A stretch of DNA of 20,191 nt from the NCBI GenBank assembly GCA_015068175.1, contig SVLA01000017.1, forward strand, positions 1 through 20,191, in the 5' to 3' direction. The notes beneath the pieces are model-generated. The model made no database searches. It was not told where the DNA came from and saw only the letters and a list, made by a program, of their open reading frames with translations. This DNA comes from Oscillospiraceae bacterium. GTDB taxonomy: Bacteria; Bacillota_A; Clostridia; Oscillospirales; Oscillospiraceae. This document shows, one piece after another, positions 7,866 to 16,040 of this stretch (the first letter of the stretch is position 1; every line of letters begins with the position of its first letter). The translations under genes and the position numbers were made by a program.

Positions 7866-8749
7866 CAGAACTGGAATTGTTTACCCAAGTGGGCATCCGG
7901 CCGGCGCCGCCGGCCCCGGCGAAAAAAGTGCGCCCCATGAAGGACTTTCCCTGGATCAGCGTGATTTTGCTGGCTGCCATCGTCCTTTGCTGCATGGGGG
8001 CGGAACTGCTGATGACCAAGGATCCCGGCTATTTGGATCTGAAAAACTATAATGTGGCCCCCAATAGGGAGTTTTTGTTCGGCACGGATACCCTGGGCCG
8101 GGATATTTTCTCCGGCATTTGGTACGGCGGCCGCATTTCCATCGCCATCGGTTTCCTGGCGACCCTGATCTCCACCGTGATCGCGGTGGTCTACGGCGCC
8201 CTCAGCGGTGTGGCGCCCCGCTGGCTGGACGGACTGATGATGCGCTTTACGGAGATCTTCCTCAGCGTGCCCGGACTGCTTCTGGTGCTGTTTTTGCAGG
8301 CGGTTTTGGGCGAAGCCAATGTGCTGACCCTGTCGGTGGTCATCGGCATCACCGGCTGGGCCGGCATGGCCAAGATCATCCGCACGGAGGTGCGGCAGAT
8401 CCGCAACAGCGAATATGTGGTGGCGTCCCGCTGCATGGGCGGCGGATTTTTCCACATTCTGACAAAGCACCTGGCGCCCAATTTTATCGCCTCTATCATG
8501 TTCATGGTGGTCATGAATGTCCGGGCGGCCATCGTGGCGGAGTCCACCCTCAGCTTCATGGGTATGGGCCTGCCGCTGGAAGTGATCTCCTGGGGCAGTA
8601 TGCTCTCTCTGGCGGAGAAAGCGCTGCTGTCCGGGAGCTGGTGGATCATCCTGATCCCCGGCGCTTTTCTGATCACCATGCTGATGTGTCTGACCAACAT
8701 GGGCAACTATCTCCGCAAGAACGCCAACCGAAAGGAGAGTAATTTGTGA
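7862..8749 (+). CDS. ABC transporter permease (DppC/OppC-like)
   Basis: This 295-residue second permease has a short Pro/Ala-rich cytoplasmic N-terminus, a first helix at about 31-50 and the family hallmark FGTDTLGRDIFSGI (about 73-86). The EAA-type loop EYVVASRCMGGG lies near residues 182-200, with further helices to the C-terminus. It pairs with the DppB-like subunit. The ATG at 7862 overlaps the previous stop (ATGA). In-frame codons upstream to 7742 lie inside the previous gene and are not a plausible start. The stop overlaps the start of the next gene. Confidence 0.9.
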   Translation: MTELELFTQVGIRPAPPAPAKKVRPMKDFPWISVILLAAIVLCCMGAELLMTKDPGYLDLKNYNVAPNREFLFGTDTLGRDIFSGIWYGGRISIAIGFLATLISTVIAVVYGALSGVAPRWLDGLMMRFTEIFLSVPGLLLVLFLQAVLGEANVLTLSVVIGITGWAGMAKIIRTEVRQIRNSEYVVASRCMGGGFFHILTKHLAPNFIASIMFMVVMNVRAAIVAESTLSFMGMGLPLEVISWGSMLSLAEKALLSGSWWIILIPGAFLITMLMCLTNMGNYLRKNANRKESNL

Positions 8750-9258
8750 TGGAAGAACTGGAAACGGTCCTGCGGGAACACGCAAAGCGCTATCCCCGGA
8801 TGGAACCCACGGACGGCGTGAAACTGGTTTATCAGAACGAGTTTGGCGGCGGTCATTTGATCCGGGATGAGGAATCCTGCCTGGATTATCTGCGCCGGGA
8901 ATATGAAACGGTGGAAAAAGATGGGCGCCTGCCCCGGTGGGAATCCATCGGAAACGGCCTGGTCCGGATGAATCTGGCGGCGGTGGCGGAAAATGAGCTG
9001 GAGCCGTTGGGCCGGGACTTCATCCGCTCTGCGGCGAGCCACCGGGGGCGGCTGGAGATATTTCTCCGCAAGCTGGCGGTTTTGCGGAAGCTGACGGGGG
9101 AGGGGATCTTCTCCTTCGGCGTGGAAGATCTGGATCTTTACCTGGAGGAATACCGGAAGGCAGGCTATCCCATGGTGTCCCACAGCCAAACCTACCGCGC
9201 CCTTTACAAGCCGGCCTACCGTGTAGTCTTGCGTGATCTGGCAGAGCCAAAAACTTAA
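8749..9258 (+). CDS. Conserved protein of unknown function at the end of the ABC operon
   Basis: This 169-residue soluble, charged, mostly helical protein has no signal peptide or membrane segment. The N-terminal stretch MEPTDGVKLVYQNEFGGGHLI (two halves: PTDGVKLVYQ and NEFGGGHLI) looks strongly conserved and motif-like, as do NGLVRMNL and the C-terminal YRALYKPAYRVV. I do not recognise a characterised family. Its ATG overlaps the permease stop codon (TGATG); GTG at 8746 is an alternative start. A GGAGAG site serves either. Being the last gene before a strong terminator, it is co-expressed with the importer and may modify, sense or use the imported ligand, but that is inference from position only. 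Confidence 0.8.
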   Translation: MEELETVLREHAKRYPRMEPTDGVKLVYQNEFGGGHLIRDEESCLDYLRREYETVEKDGRLPRWESIGNGLVRMNLAAVAENELEPLGRDFIRSAASHRGRLEIFLRKLAVLRKLTGEGIFSFGVEDLDLYLEEYRKAGYPMVSHSQTYRALYKPAYRVVLRDLAEPKT

Positions 9259-9269
9259 ATAACATCGTC

Positions 9270-9300
9270 TGCAGGACGGCCCGGAACGGGCCGTCCTGCA
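9270..9300 (+). terminator. Strong hairpin terminator of the ABC operon
   Basis: TGCAGGACGGCCCG (9270-9283) pairs perfectly with CGGGCCGTCCTGCA (9287-9300) around a GAA loop. The T-rich tail is weak (TGCGTTTC), but the 14-bp GC-rich stem right after the last gene makes a terminator likely. Confidence 0.8.
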
Positions 9301-9338
9301 TGCGTTTCAGGTCCCCGGGGATTCAGCAGCCGGGGTCA

Positions 9339-9367
9339 TTGACATTAGTGGGAAAGGTTGGTATCAT
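9339..9367 (+). promoter_or_regulatory. Near-consensus promoter for the giant helicase gene
   Basis: TTGACA (9339-9344), exactly 17 bases, then TATCAT (9362-9367). It lies 49 bases before the start codon and after the operon terminator, so the giant gene is its own transcription unit. Confidence 0.8.
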
Positions 9368-9415
9368 AAATAAAAAGGATCTGATTTCTACACGCAACCG
9401 GAAGGAAGGAGGCCC

Positions 9416-12400
9416 ATGATGGTATCCAATTTTGAGTTTCTCGGAAAATATTGGCCGGATATGGCCCAGATGGGCAAACTGGCGGAATTGTATCTGTATG
9501 CCGATACCAACGCCTGCATCTACAAGATCGGCGTACTGGCTGAACGGGTGGCCCGGGAGATCTGCGCCATCGAGAAGATCGACCTGCCGGAACAGGCCCG
9601 GCACAACGACCGGCTCCGTGGCCTGAAACGGGCGGGTCTGCTGCCGAAACGGATCGACGGGATGTTTTATACCATTCGCAAGGCCAAAAATGAGGCGGTC
9701 CGCGGGGACCTGGACTCCCGGGAACGGGCGGAGGCCCTGCTGCAGCTGGCGTTCCATCTGTGCTGCTGGCTCATGGAGGTCTACGGCGATTGGGATTTCC
9801 GGGCGCCGGCATATGCCGTACCGGAAGATGCCACCCGTGATGAGAATTTTGCCGCGCTTCTGCAGGCGCAGGAAGAAAAGATCAACGCCCTCATGGCTAC
9901 GGTGGATCCGATCCGCACCGCCGCATCGGACCGCGATAAAAGTGACCGGGCCAGGAAAGCCTGCGCCGCCGCCGAGGAACTGCCTGTGACCGCGGCGGAG
10001 ACCGATGGGATCCGCGCTGAACCGGTCCGCATGGACGTGGCCGTCCTGCCGGTGATCAACTATGCGCTGCAGCAAAATGGGGCGGTGATGATCCAGTCGG
10101 TCACGTTGGAAAACACTTCCGATGGGGACCTGGAGGATCTGGACCTGGAGATCTGCGCGATCCCCGGTTTTGCCCTGCCGTTTGCCCAGCATATTGCCCT
10201 GCTGCCGGCCAATAAGACCCTGACCGTCAGCCGCCCGAAGCTGATCCTTAACGGAGAATTCCTGGGGGCCATGACCGAGAAAGTCAACGGCGTTCTGCAC
10301 GTCAAACTGCGTTCCGCTGACGGGGTGCTGGTCTCCGACAATGTGGAGGCCACGGTGCTGGCCTTCGATGAGTGGCACGGCCTGGAGCTATACCCGGAAC
10401 TGCTGGCCGCCTTTGTGACCCCTAATCATCCGGAACTGGCTCCTATTATTGCCCGGGCCACGGAATTCTTGGGCCAATGGACCGGGGATACGTCTATGGA
10501 CGGTTATCAATCCCAGGATCCCAACCGGGTCCTGGCCCAGGCGGCCGCCATTTTTACCGCCATCAAGGAGCAGGCCATCGCTTATGTGGTGCCGCCGGCC
10601 AGCTTCGAACGGGTGGGACAGCGGGTCCGTCTGTGCGATATGGTGCTGAAGCAAAAACTGGGCACCTGCCTGGACCTGACGCTGTTGTATGCCTCCTGTC
10701 TGGAGGCGGTGGGCCTGCATCCCATCCTCATCACCAGCGCAGGCCATATTTTCACCGGCCTTTGGCTGGAAGAGAAGATGTTCCCGGAGTGTGTCCAGGA
10801 TGATTTTTCCCTGATCACCAAGCGCCTGGCCCCCGGCGTCAATGAGATCGCCGTGGTGGAGACCACCGCTGTGACCACAGGCAAGGATCTGTCCTTCGAC
10901 AACGCCCGGGAGATGGGTGAGCGGAACATGACCACCCAGCAGGTGGAATACATCATCGACATCCATCGGGCGCGGCTGAGCCATATTGCGCCGCTGCCCA
11001 TCCGGATACATACGGACAGCGGCTGGAAGATCGAGCATGACACCGGTTTTTTGCCGGATACCGTGTCCGCCCCGACCCATCTGGACGAGACCGTCCATGT
11101 GGATCCCGACGCGGAGGATCTGAAAGAACCGAAGATCATCCAATGGGAGCGGAAATTGCTGGACCTGGGCATGCGCAACAACCTGATCAACCTGCGGCTG
11201 ACCAAGACCCAGATTCCCATCCTCACCAACTCCCTGGATGAGCTGGAAAATGCCCTGGCCAGCGGCAGCGATTTTACCATTTTGCCCAAGCCTCTGGATC
11301 TGCATCTGGAGGATACCTCCTTTGATACGATCAACGAGATCGGCACCCTGAGCCTGATCAAGGCGGAGTTTGACAACAAGCGCCTGCGGTCCGTGCTGAC
11401 GGAGAGCGAACTGGGGAAGACCCTCAAGGAGCTTTACCGCACCGCCAGGGCTGCCCTGGAAGAAAACGGCGCCAATACCCTCTATCTGGCCCTGGGCATG
11501 CTGCGCTGGTATGAAAATAAGCGCAGTACCAAGGCCCGCTATGCGCCCATCATGCTGATCCCCATCGAAATGGTCCGCAAATCTGCGGCCCAGGGGTATG
11601 TGATCCGCCTGCGGGACGATGAGCCGCAGATGAACATCACCCTCCTGGAAAAACTGAAGCAGGACTTTGGCATTTTGATCCGGGGCGTGGACCCCTTGCC
11701 GGCGGATGAGCATGGCATCGACATCCGCAAAGTTTTGACCGTTCTGCGGAAAGCGGTGATGGATCAGCCGCGCTGGGATGTGCTGGAAACTGCCAGCATG
11801 GGCATTTTCTCCTTCTCCCAGTTTGTGATGTGGAACGACATCCGCAACCGCACCGAGGACCTGATGGGGAACAAGGTGGTCCGGAGCTTGGTGGAAGGCA
11901 AGCTGTGCTGGGATGCCAGGCCCCTGGAGATGGGGGACCGGGTGGATGAAAACAACGTGCTTCTGCCTATGCCGGCGGATGCTTCCCAGCTTTATGCCAT
12001 CCGGGCGGCCTGCAGCGGCGAGAGTTTTGTGCTTCACGGCCCGCCGGGTACCGGCAAATCCCAAACCATCACCTCTCTCATCGCCAACGCCCTGGCCAAT
12101 GGCAAGCGTGTGCTGTTTGTGGCGGAGAAGATGGCGGCTCTGGAAGTGGTGCAGCGGCGCCTGGACAGCATCGGCATCGGCCCCTTCTGCCTGGAACTGC
12201 ATTCCAACAAATCCAAGAAGAAGGATGTTCTGGAACAGCTTCGGAAAGCCACCGAGGTCACCAAGGCCAGAACGGCGGAAGAATATGCCGCCAAGGCCCA
12301 ACAGTTGGCCGCACTGCGGGGAGAACTGGATCAATACGCCCATCAGCTCCACCGGAGACTGGCCTGCGGCGCAGATCTTTACACCCTGATCAATGAATAC

Positions 12401-15400
12401 GAGCATTACAGAAATGCCCCGGAGATGACGCCGTTTGACCGGGCCTTTGTCCGGGGACTGACCTCTTCGGATCTGGAGCGTCAGGCGCTGGTGGTGGAGC
12501 GGCTGATCACGGCGGGCAGGGAAGTGGGCCACCCCCACGGTCATCCGCTGCGCCCTGTCACCCGGACGGCGTATACCCAGGAACTGCGTACCGCTTTGCG
12601 GCCGGTGGCAGAGACCTACATTGCCCGGTTGGAGACCATGGACAAGTGGGCCCAATTGCTGGCCGGGGCCCTGGGCGAAAAGGAGCCTGCCGATTTTGAG
12701 GAGCTTCAAAGACTGGCGCAGACCGCTTCCCATATGGCCTGCTGGTACGATATGCCCGGGGAATGGCCCAAGACCACCTTCCCCCAGTTGTACTTCGAGG
12801 AAATCCTGGCCCTGGCACGGCATTCTGCCCAGGCCAACGCCCTGGAGGCTCAGTTGCTGGAGAACTTTGATCCCAGTTTCCTGGAGCAGGATGGGGAGGC
12901 GCTCCTGGCCCAATGGACGGAGATTTCCGAAAAATGGTTCCTGCCCAAAATGCTGGGCACCAATAAATTGATCAAGCTCCTGAATGTCTACGCCAAGACC
13001 CCCGTGGACAAGACCGGGATCCGGGACCGTCTCCTGCTTCTGCGGAATTACCAGCGGGAAAGCCGGAGCGCGTCGGCTTTGCTTGAAAAGTACGGCCGGG
13101 GCCTGGGGCCTCTCTACAGCGGCAGAACCACCGATTGGGATGGGATCAGCCGGCTGGCCACAGCGGCCCAGGCCAGCGCCCGGGCGCTGTATGAGCTGTA
13201 CGGCAGTTACGACGTGATGAACGCCCACTGCGGCAAACGGGAACTGCGGGATGCCGTCTACGGCTTGTGGGGCGGTTTCGGCGCCTTTACGGAGGCGAAA
13301 GATGCCTTCGACCGGCTCCTGGGCATTGAACCCCGGACGGAAGACCGTTGGCTGCGGGGCCAGTTGGCCATGTGCCGGGCGATCCTGGACCGGGGGGATC
13401 AGCTGAAGGAGTGGATCGCCTATGCAGGCGCGGCTGCGGAGGCCCGGGATGAGGGTCTGGAAAATGTGGTGGCGTTTTATGACCGGGGCGCCGCCCACGG
13501 GGAGTTGTTTGCGGCCTACAAAAAGGCCCTTCTGCAGGAACTGATCTGCGATGCCATTGACAGCAGCGGCACCCTCAATCGCTTCTCCGGCGCGGTATTC
13601 AACAAGAAGATCGAGCAATACAAGCGGATGGATCAGGAGTGGACCCGGCTGTCCCAGCAGGAGGCCTATTGCCGCCTGGCGGCCAAGGTGCCCAATTTCA
13701 CCGCGGAAGCGGCCCAAAGCTCGGAGCTGGGGATCCTCCAGCGCTGTATCAAGAGCGGCGGCAGAGGTACCAGCATCCGCAGGCTCTTCGATCAGATCCC
13801 CAATCTGCTGCCCCGGCTGTGTCCGTGCATGCTGATGAGCCCCATTTCGGCGGCCCAGTATCTGGATCCCAAGCGGGAGCCTTTTGACATCGTGGTCTTT
13901 GACGAAGCCTCCCAGCTTCCCACCTGCAAGGCCATCGGCGTCCTGGCCCGGGGCCGGGATGCCGTCATCGTGGGCGACCCCAAGCAGATGCCGCCCACCT
14001 CCTTCTTCGCCACCAATACGGTGGATGAGGACAATCTGGATGTGGAAGACCTGGAGAGCATCCTGGACGATTGTCTGGCGCTGAATATGTCCCAGTCCCA
14101 TCTGCTGTGGCATTACCGCAGCCGCCACGAAAGTCTCATCGCCTTCAGCAACAGCCAATTCTACGAAAACAAGCTGTTTACCTTCCCCTCGGTCAATGAC
14201 CGGGCATCCAAGGTGCGCCTGGTGCGGATCGACGGCACCTTCGACCGGGGCAAGAGCCGCACCAATAAGGAAGAAGCCCGGGCCGTGGTGGAAGAGATCA
14301 AGCGCCGCTACCGGGATCCGGCGCTGTGCGACCAGAGCATCGGCGTGGTGACCTTCAACATCTCCCAGCAGCATCTGATCGATGACCTGCTGACGGAGGC
14401 TTGCGTTCTGGACCCGGACCTGGAAAAGTGGGTCATGAACGAACGGGAACCGCTGTTCATCAAGAACCTGGAAAATGTCCAGGGTGACGAACGGGATGTG
14501 ATCTTGTTCTCCATTGGATTCGGACCCGATGAAAAGGGTAAGATCTACATGAACTTCGGCCCCCTGAACCGGGAGGGCGGCTGGCGTCGGCTGAACGTGG
14601 CCGTATCCCGGGCCCGGTGCGAGATGGTGGTATTTTCCGCCATCAGTTCCGACCGCCTGGACCTGAACCGCACCAAATCAGAGGGCGTTGCGGCCCTGCG
14701 GAGCTTCCTGGAATATGCCGAGGGCAGGGCCCTGGCGCAGGAAGAAAATGTCCCCCAGGCGCCGCTGGAGGGTCGTGACGGCATTGCCCGCGCCATCTGC
14801 GATGCCCTGGCGGAAAACGGATACGAAACGGACCTGGCCGTGGGCCGTTCGGAGTACCGCATCGACATCGGCGTGGTGGATCCCCACAATCCGGATCAGT
14901 ACATCCTGGGCATCATGCTGGACGGTGCCACCTACGGCGGGGCCAAAACCACCCGGGACCGCGAGATCGCCCAGATCAGCGTCCTCAACGGCCTGGGCTG
15001 GCAGATCCTGCGGGTGTGGTCCATGGATTGGTGGGACAATGCCCCGAAAGAACTGGGACGCATTTTGAAAAAGCTCCAGGAAGTTCAGATCCGGGATAAG
15101 GAATTTGAATCGGAGAAGGGGGAATCCGTGGACGAGTCGGCCTGGGTCCCCGGGGACATGGGCGGCAAGGAGGAGACCGGCCTGACGGCGGTCCCCCGCC
15201 GTAACGCACCCCAATATACCGCAGTGGTCCTTCCTGCGGACACCGTATCGGCTGAGGAATTTGTGGAAGCGGGCCGTGAAAAGCGGATCCGCACCAAGAT
15301 CCAGGCGGTCATTGCCGCGGAAGCGCCCATCAGCCATGCGCTGCTGACCAAGCGGGTGGTACAAAGCTACGGAATCACCCGGGCCGGCAGCCGGATCCAG

Positions 15401-15805
15401 GGCCATATGAATGATCTTCTGGGCAAAATGAAGCTGAAGACCACTGTGCAGGGGGACATGACCTTCTACTGGCAAAAGGACCAGGACCCGGACGTACACA
15501 TCGGCTTCCGTGTCAACGGCGAAGGGGCGCACCACCGGGATGTGCGGGACGTGCCCGTTCAGGAGATCGCCAACGCGATCTACACGGTCCTCTACGAGCA
15601 GGTCAGCATGGGCCTGGAGGATCTTCTGCGGGAGACGGCCAACAAGCTGGGTTATACCCGGCTGGGGCACAATGTGCTGCCGGCCATGGAACTGGGCATC
15701 CGCTATGCTCAGGATCAGTACGGCATCACCGAAGGCGCCGGCGGCACCTTCATCCTCACCGAAAGCGGCACCGCCCGTGCCGAGGTCACCCTGGAAAGCT
15801 TCTGA
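9416..15805 (+). CDS. Giant HEPN-DUF4011-SF1 helicase-Vsr-like nuclease-DUF3320 protein (Hhe-type defence candidate)
   Basis: This is one uninterrupted 2129-codon protein. Domains in order: DUF4145/HEPN-like helices (1-130, with R88...N92...R96-G97); beta-rich region (about 200-330); transglutaminase-like segment with C418 in GTCLD, H444 in GHIF and E482; DUF4011 from about 571; SF1 helicase with Walker A GPPGTGKS (875-882), Walker B DEAS (1496-1499), GDPKQMPP (1520-1527), HYRSR (1566-1570), NVQGDERD (1687-1694) and RRLNVAVSRAR (1724-1734); Vsr/MTES_1575-like nuclease (about 1788-1875: YRIDI, LDGATY, RVWSMDWW); DUF3320 (about 1965-2110). About 620 residues of helical insertion separate Walker A and B. 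This matches Hhe-type single-gene anti-phage proteins, so it probably senses and processes foreign nucleic acid. AGGAGG ends 3 bases before ATG 9416; ATG 9419 has better spacing. It is monocistronic, with composition like its left neighbours. Confidence 0.85.
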   Translation: MMVSNFEFLGKYWPDMAQMGKLAELYLYADTNACIYKIGVLAERVAREICAIEKIDLPEQARHNDRLRGLKRAGLLPKRIDGMFYTIRKAKNEAVRGDLDSRERAEALLQLAFHLCCWLMEVYGDWDFRAPAYAVPEDATRDENFAALLQAQEEKINALMATVDPIRTAASDRDKSDRARKACAAAEELPVTAAETDGIRAEPVRMDVAVLPVINYALQQNGAVMIQSVTLENTSDGDLEDLDLEICAIPGFALPFAQHIALLPANKTLTVSRPKLILNGEFLGAMTEKVNGVLHVKLRSADGVLVSDNVEATVLAFDEWHGLELYPELLAAFVTPNHPELAPIIARATEFLGQWTGDTSMDGYQSQDPNRVLAQAAAIFTAIKEQAIAYVVPPASFERVGQRVRLCDMVLKQKLGTCLDLTLLYASCLEAVGLHPILITSAGHIFTGLWLEEKMFPECVQDDFSLITKRLAPGVNEIAVVETTAVTTGKDLSFDNAREMGERNMTTQQVEYIIDIHRARLSHIAPLPIRIHTDSGWKIEHDTGFLPDTVSAPTHLDETVHVDPDAEDLKEPKIIQWERKLLDLGMRNNLINLRLTKTQIPILTNSLDELENALASGSDFTILPKPLDLHLEDTSFDTINEIGTLSLIKAEFDNKRLRSVLTESELGKTLKELYRTARAALEENGANTLYLALGMLRWYENKRSTKARYAPIMLIPIEMVRKSAAQGYVIRLRDDEPQMNITLLEKLKQDFGILIRGVDPLPADEHGIDIRKVLTVLRKAVMDQPRWDVLETASMGIFSFSQFVMWNDIRNRTEDLMGNKVVRSLVEGKLCWDARPLEMGDRVDENNVLLPMPADASQLYAIRAACSGESFVLHGPPGTGKSQTITSLIANALANGKRVLFVAEKMAALEVVQRRLDSIGIGPFCLELHSNKSKKKDVLEQLRKATEVTKARTAEEYAAKAQQLAALRGELDQYAHQLHRRLACGADLYTLINEYEHYRNAPEMTPFDRAFVRGLTSSDLERQALVVERLITAGREVGHPHGHPLRPVTRTAYTQELRTALRPVAETYIARLETMDKWAQLLAGALGEKEPADFEELQRLAQTASHMACWYDMPGEWPKTTFPQLYFEEILALARHSAQANALEAQLLENFDPSFLEQDGEALLAQWTEISEKWFLPKMLGTNKLIKLLNVYAKTPVDKTGIRDRLLLLRNYQRESRSASALLEKYGRGLGPLYSGRTTDWDGISRLATAAQASARALYELYGSYDVMNAHCGKRELRDAVYGLWGGFGAFTEAKDAFDRLLGIEPRTEDRWLRGQLAMCRAILDRGDQLKEWIAYAGAAAEARDEGLENVVAFYDRGAAHGELFAAYKKALLQELICDAIDSSGTLNRFSGAVFNKKIEQYKRMDQEWTRLSQQEAYCRLAAKVPNFTAEAAQSSELGILQRCIKSGGRGTSIRRLFDQIPNLLPRLCPCMLMSPISAAQYLDPKREPFDIVVFDEASQLPTCKAIGVLARGRDAVIVGDPKQMPPTSFFATNTVDEDNLDVEDLESILDDCLALNMSQSHLLWHYRSRHESLIAFSNSQFYENKLFTFPSVNDRASKVRLVRIDGTFDRGKSRTNKEEARAVVEEIKRRYRDPALCDQSIGVVTFNISQQHLIDDLLTEACVLDPDLEKWVMNEREPLFIKNLENVQGDERDVILFSIGFGPDEKGKIYMNFGPLNREGGWRRLNVAVSRARCEMVVFSAISSDRLDLNRTKSEGVAALRSFLEYAEGRALAQEENVPQAPLEGRDGIARAICDALAENGYETDLAVGRSEYRIDIGVVDPHNPDQYILGIMLDGATYGGAKTTRDREIAQISVLNGLGWQILRVWSMDWWDNAPKELGRILKKLQEVQIRDKEFESEKGESVDESAWVPGDMGGKEETGLTAVPRRNAPQYTAVVLPADTVSAEEFVEAGREKRIRTKIQAVIAAEAPISHALLTKRVVQSYGITRAGSRIQGHMNDLLGKMKLKTTVQGDMTFYWQKDQDPDVHIGFRVNGEGAHHRDVRDVPVQEIANAIYTVLYEQVSMGLEDLLRETANKLGYTRLGHNVLPAMELGIRYAQDQYGITEGAGGTFILTESGTARAEVTLESF

Positions 15806-15814
15806 AATCCAAAA

Positions 15815-15855
15815 ATCGGGACGCGGTTTGTCACAAGCCGCGTCCTGAATTGTTT
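15815..15855 (+). terminator. Terminator candidate after the giant gene
   Basis: GGACGCGG (15819-15826) pairs with CCGCGTCC (15838-15845), with partial further pairing inside the loop (TTGT/ACAA). AATTGTTT follows at 15848-15855. The bases from 15856 to 15988 hold nothing I recognise. Confidence 0.6.
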
Positions 15856-15988
15856 CAGCGGATCCGGCTGCGGAGAAAGCGGAACCCATTTGTTTCCATG
15901 CCTGCGGCTGCCGAATCCATGGGAACGCATCTCCCGGCGCAGAAGCCGGCCAGCGAAAGAAAGTTGGGAGAAATCTAAAAAAACCTCT

Positions 15989-16019
15989 TGACTCTGACGT
16001 AACGTCATAGTATATGATG
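15989..16019 (+). promoter_or_regulatory. MerR-type promoter/operator with 19-bp spacer
   Basis: TTGACT (15989-15994) and TATGAT (16014-16019) are separated by 19 bases, the overlong spacing that MerR-family activators correct by twisting DNA. Centred in the spacer is the dyad TGACGT-A-ACGTCA (15996-16008). The regulator gene immediately downstream is a MerR protein, so this is an autoregulated promoter. Confidence 0.8.
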
Positions 16020-16040
16020 GTGCCAAGGGGAGGGATGCGT

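Noticed and set aside
3357..9258. Assigning the importer specifically as a nickel, dipeptide or glutathione system
   Set aside because: Family-5 binding proteins cannot be assigned a ligand from the visible motifs, so no gene symbols were given.
10388..14374. A 1328-codon open frame on the minus strand opposite the giant helicase gene
   Set aside because: It is a mirror of biased codon use on the plus strand. The product is low-complexity (His/Gln/Gly/Leu-rich), with no start site and no domain, while the plus frame has complete helicase motifs.
15856..15988. Possible small RNA or riboswitch between the giant gene and the MerR promoter
   Set aside because: No promoter, strong hairpin or known aptamer pattern was seen in this stretch.
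16014..16040. Upstream in-frame ATG for the MerR gene
   Set aside because: It lies within the -10 element of the promoter; the ribosome binding site points to 16041.
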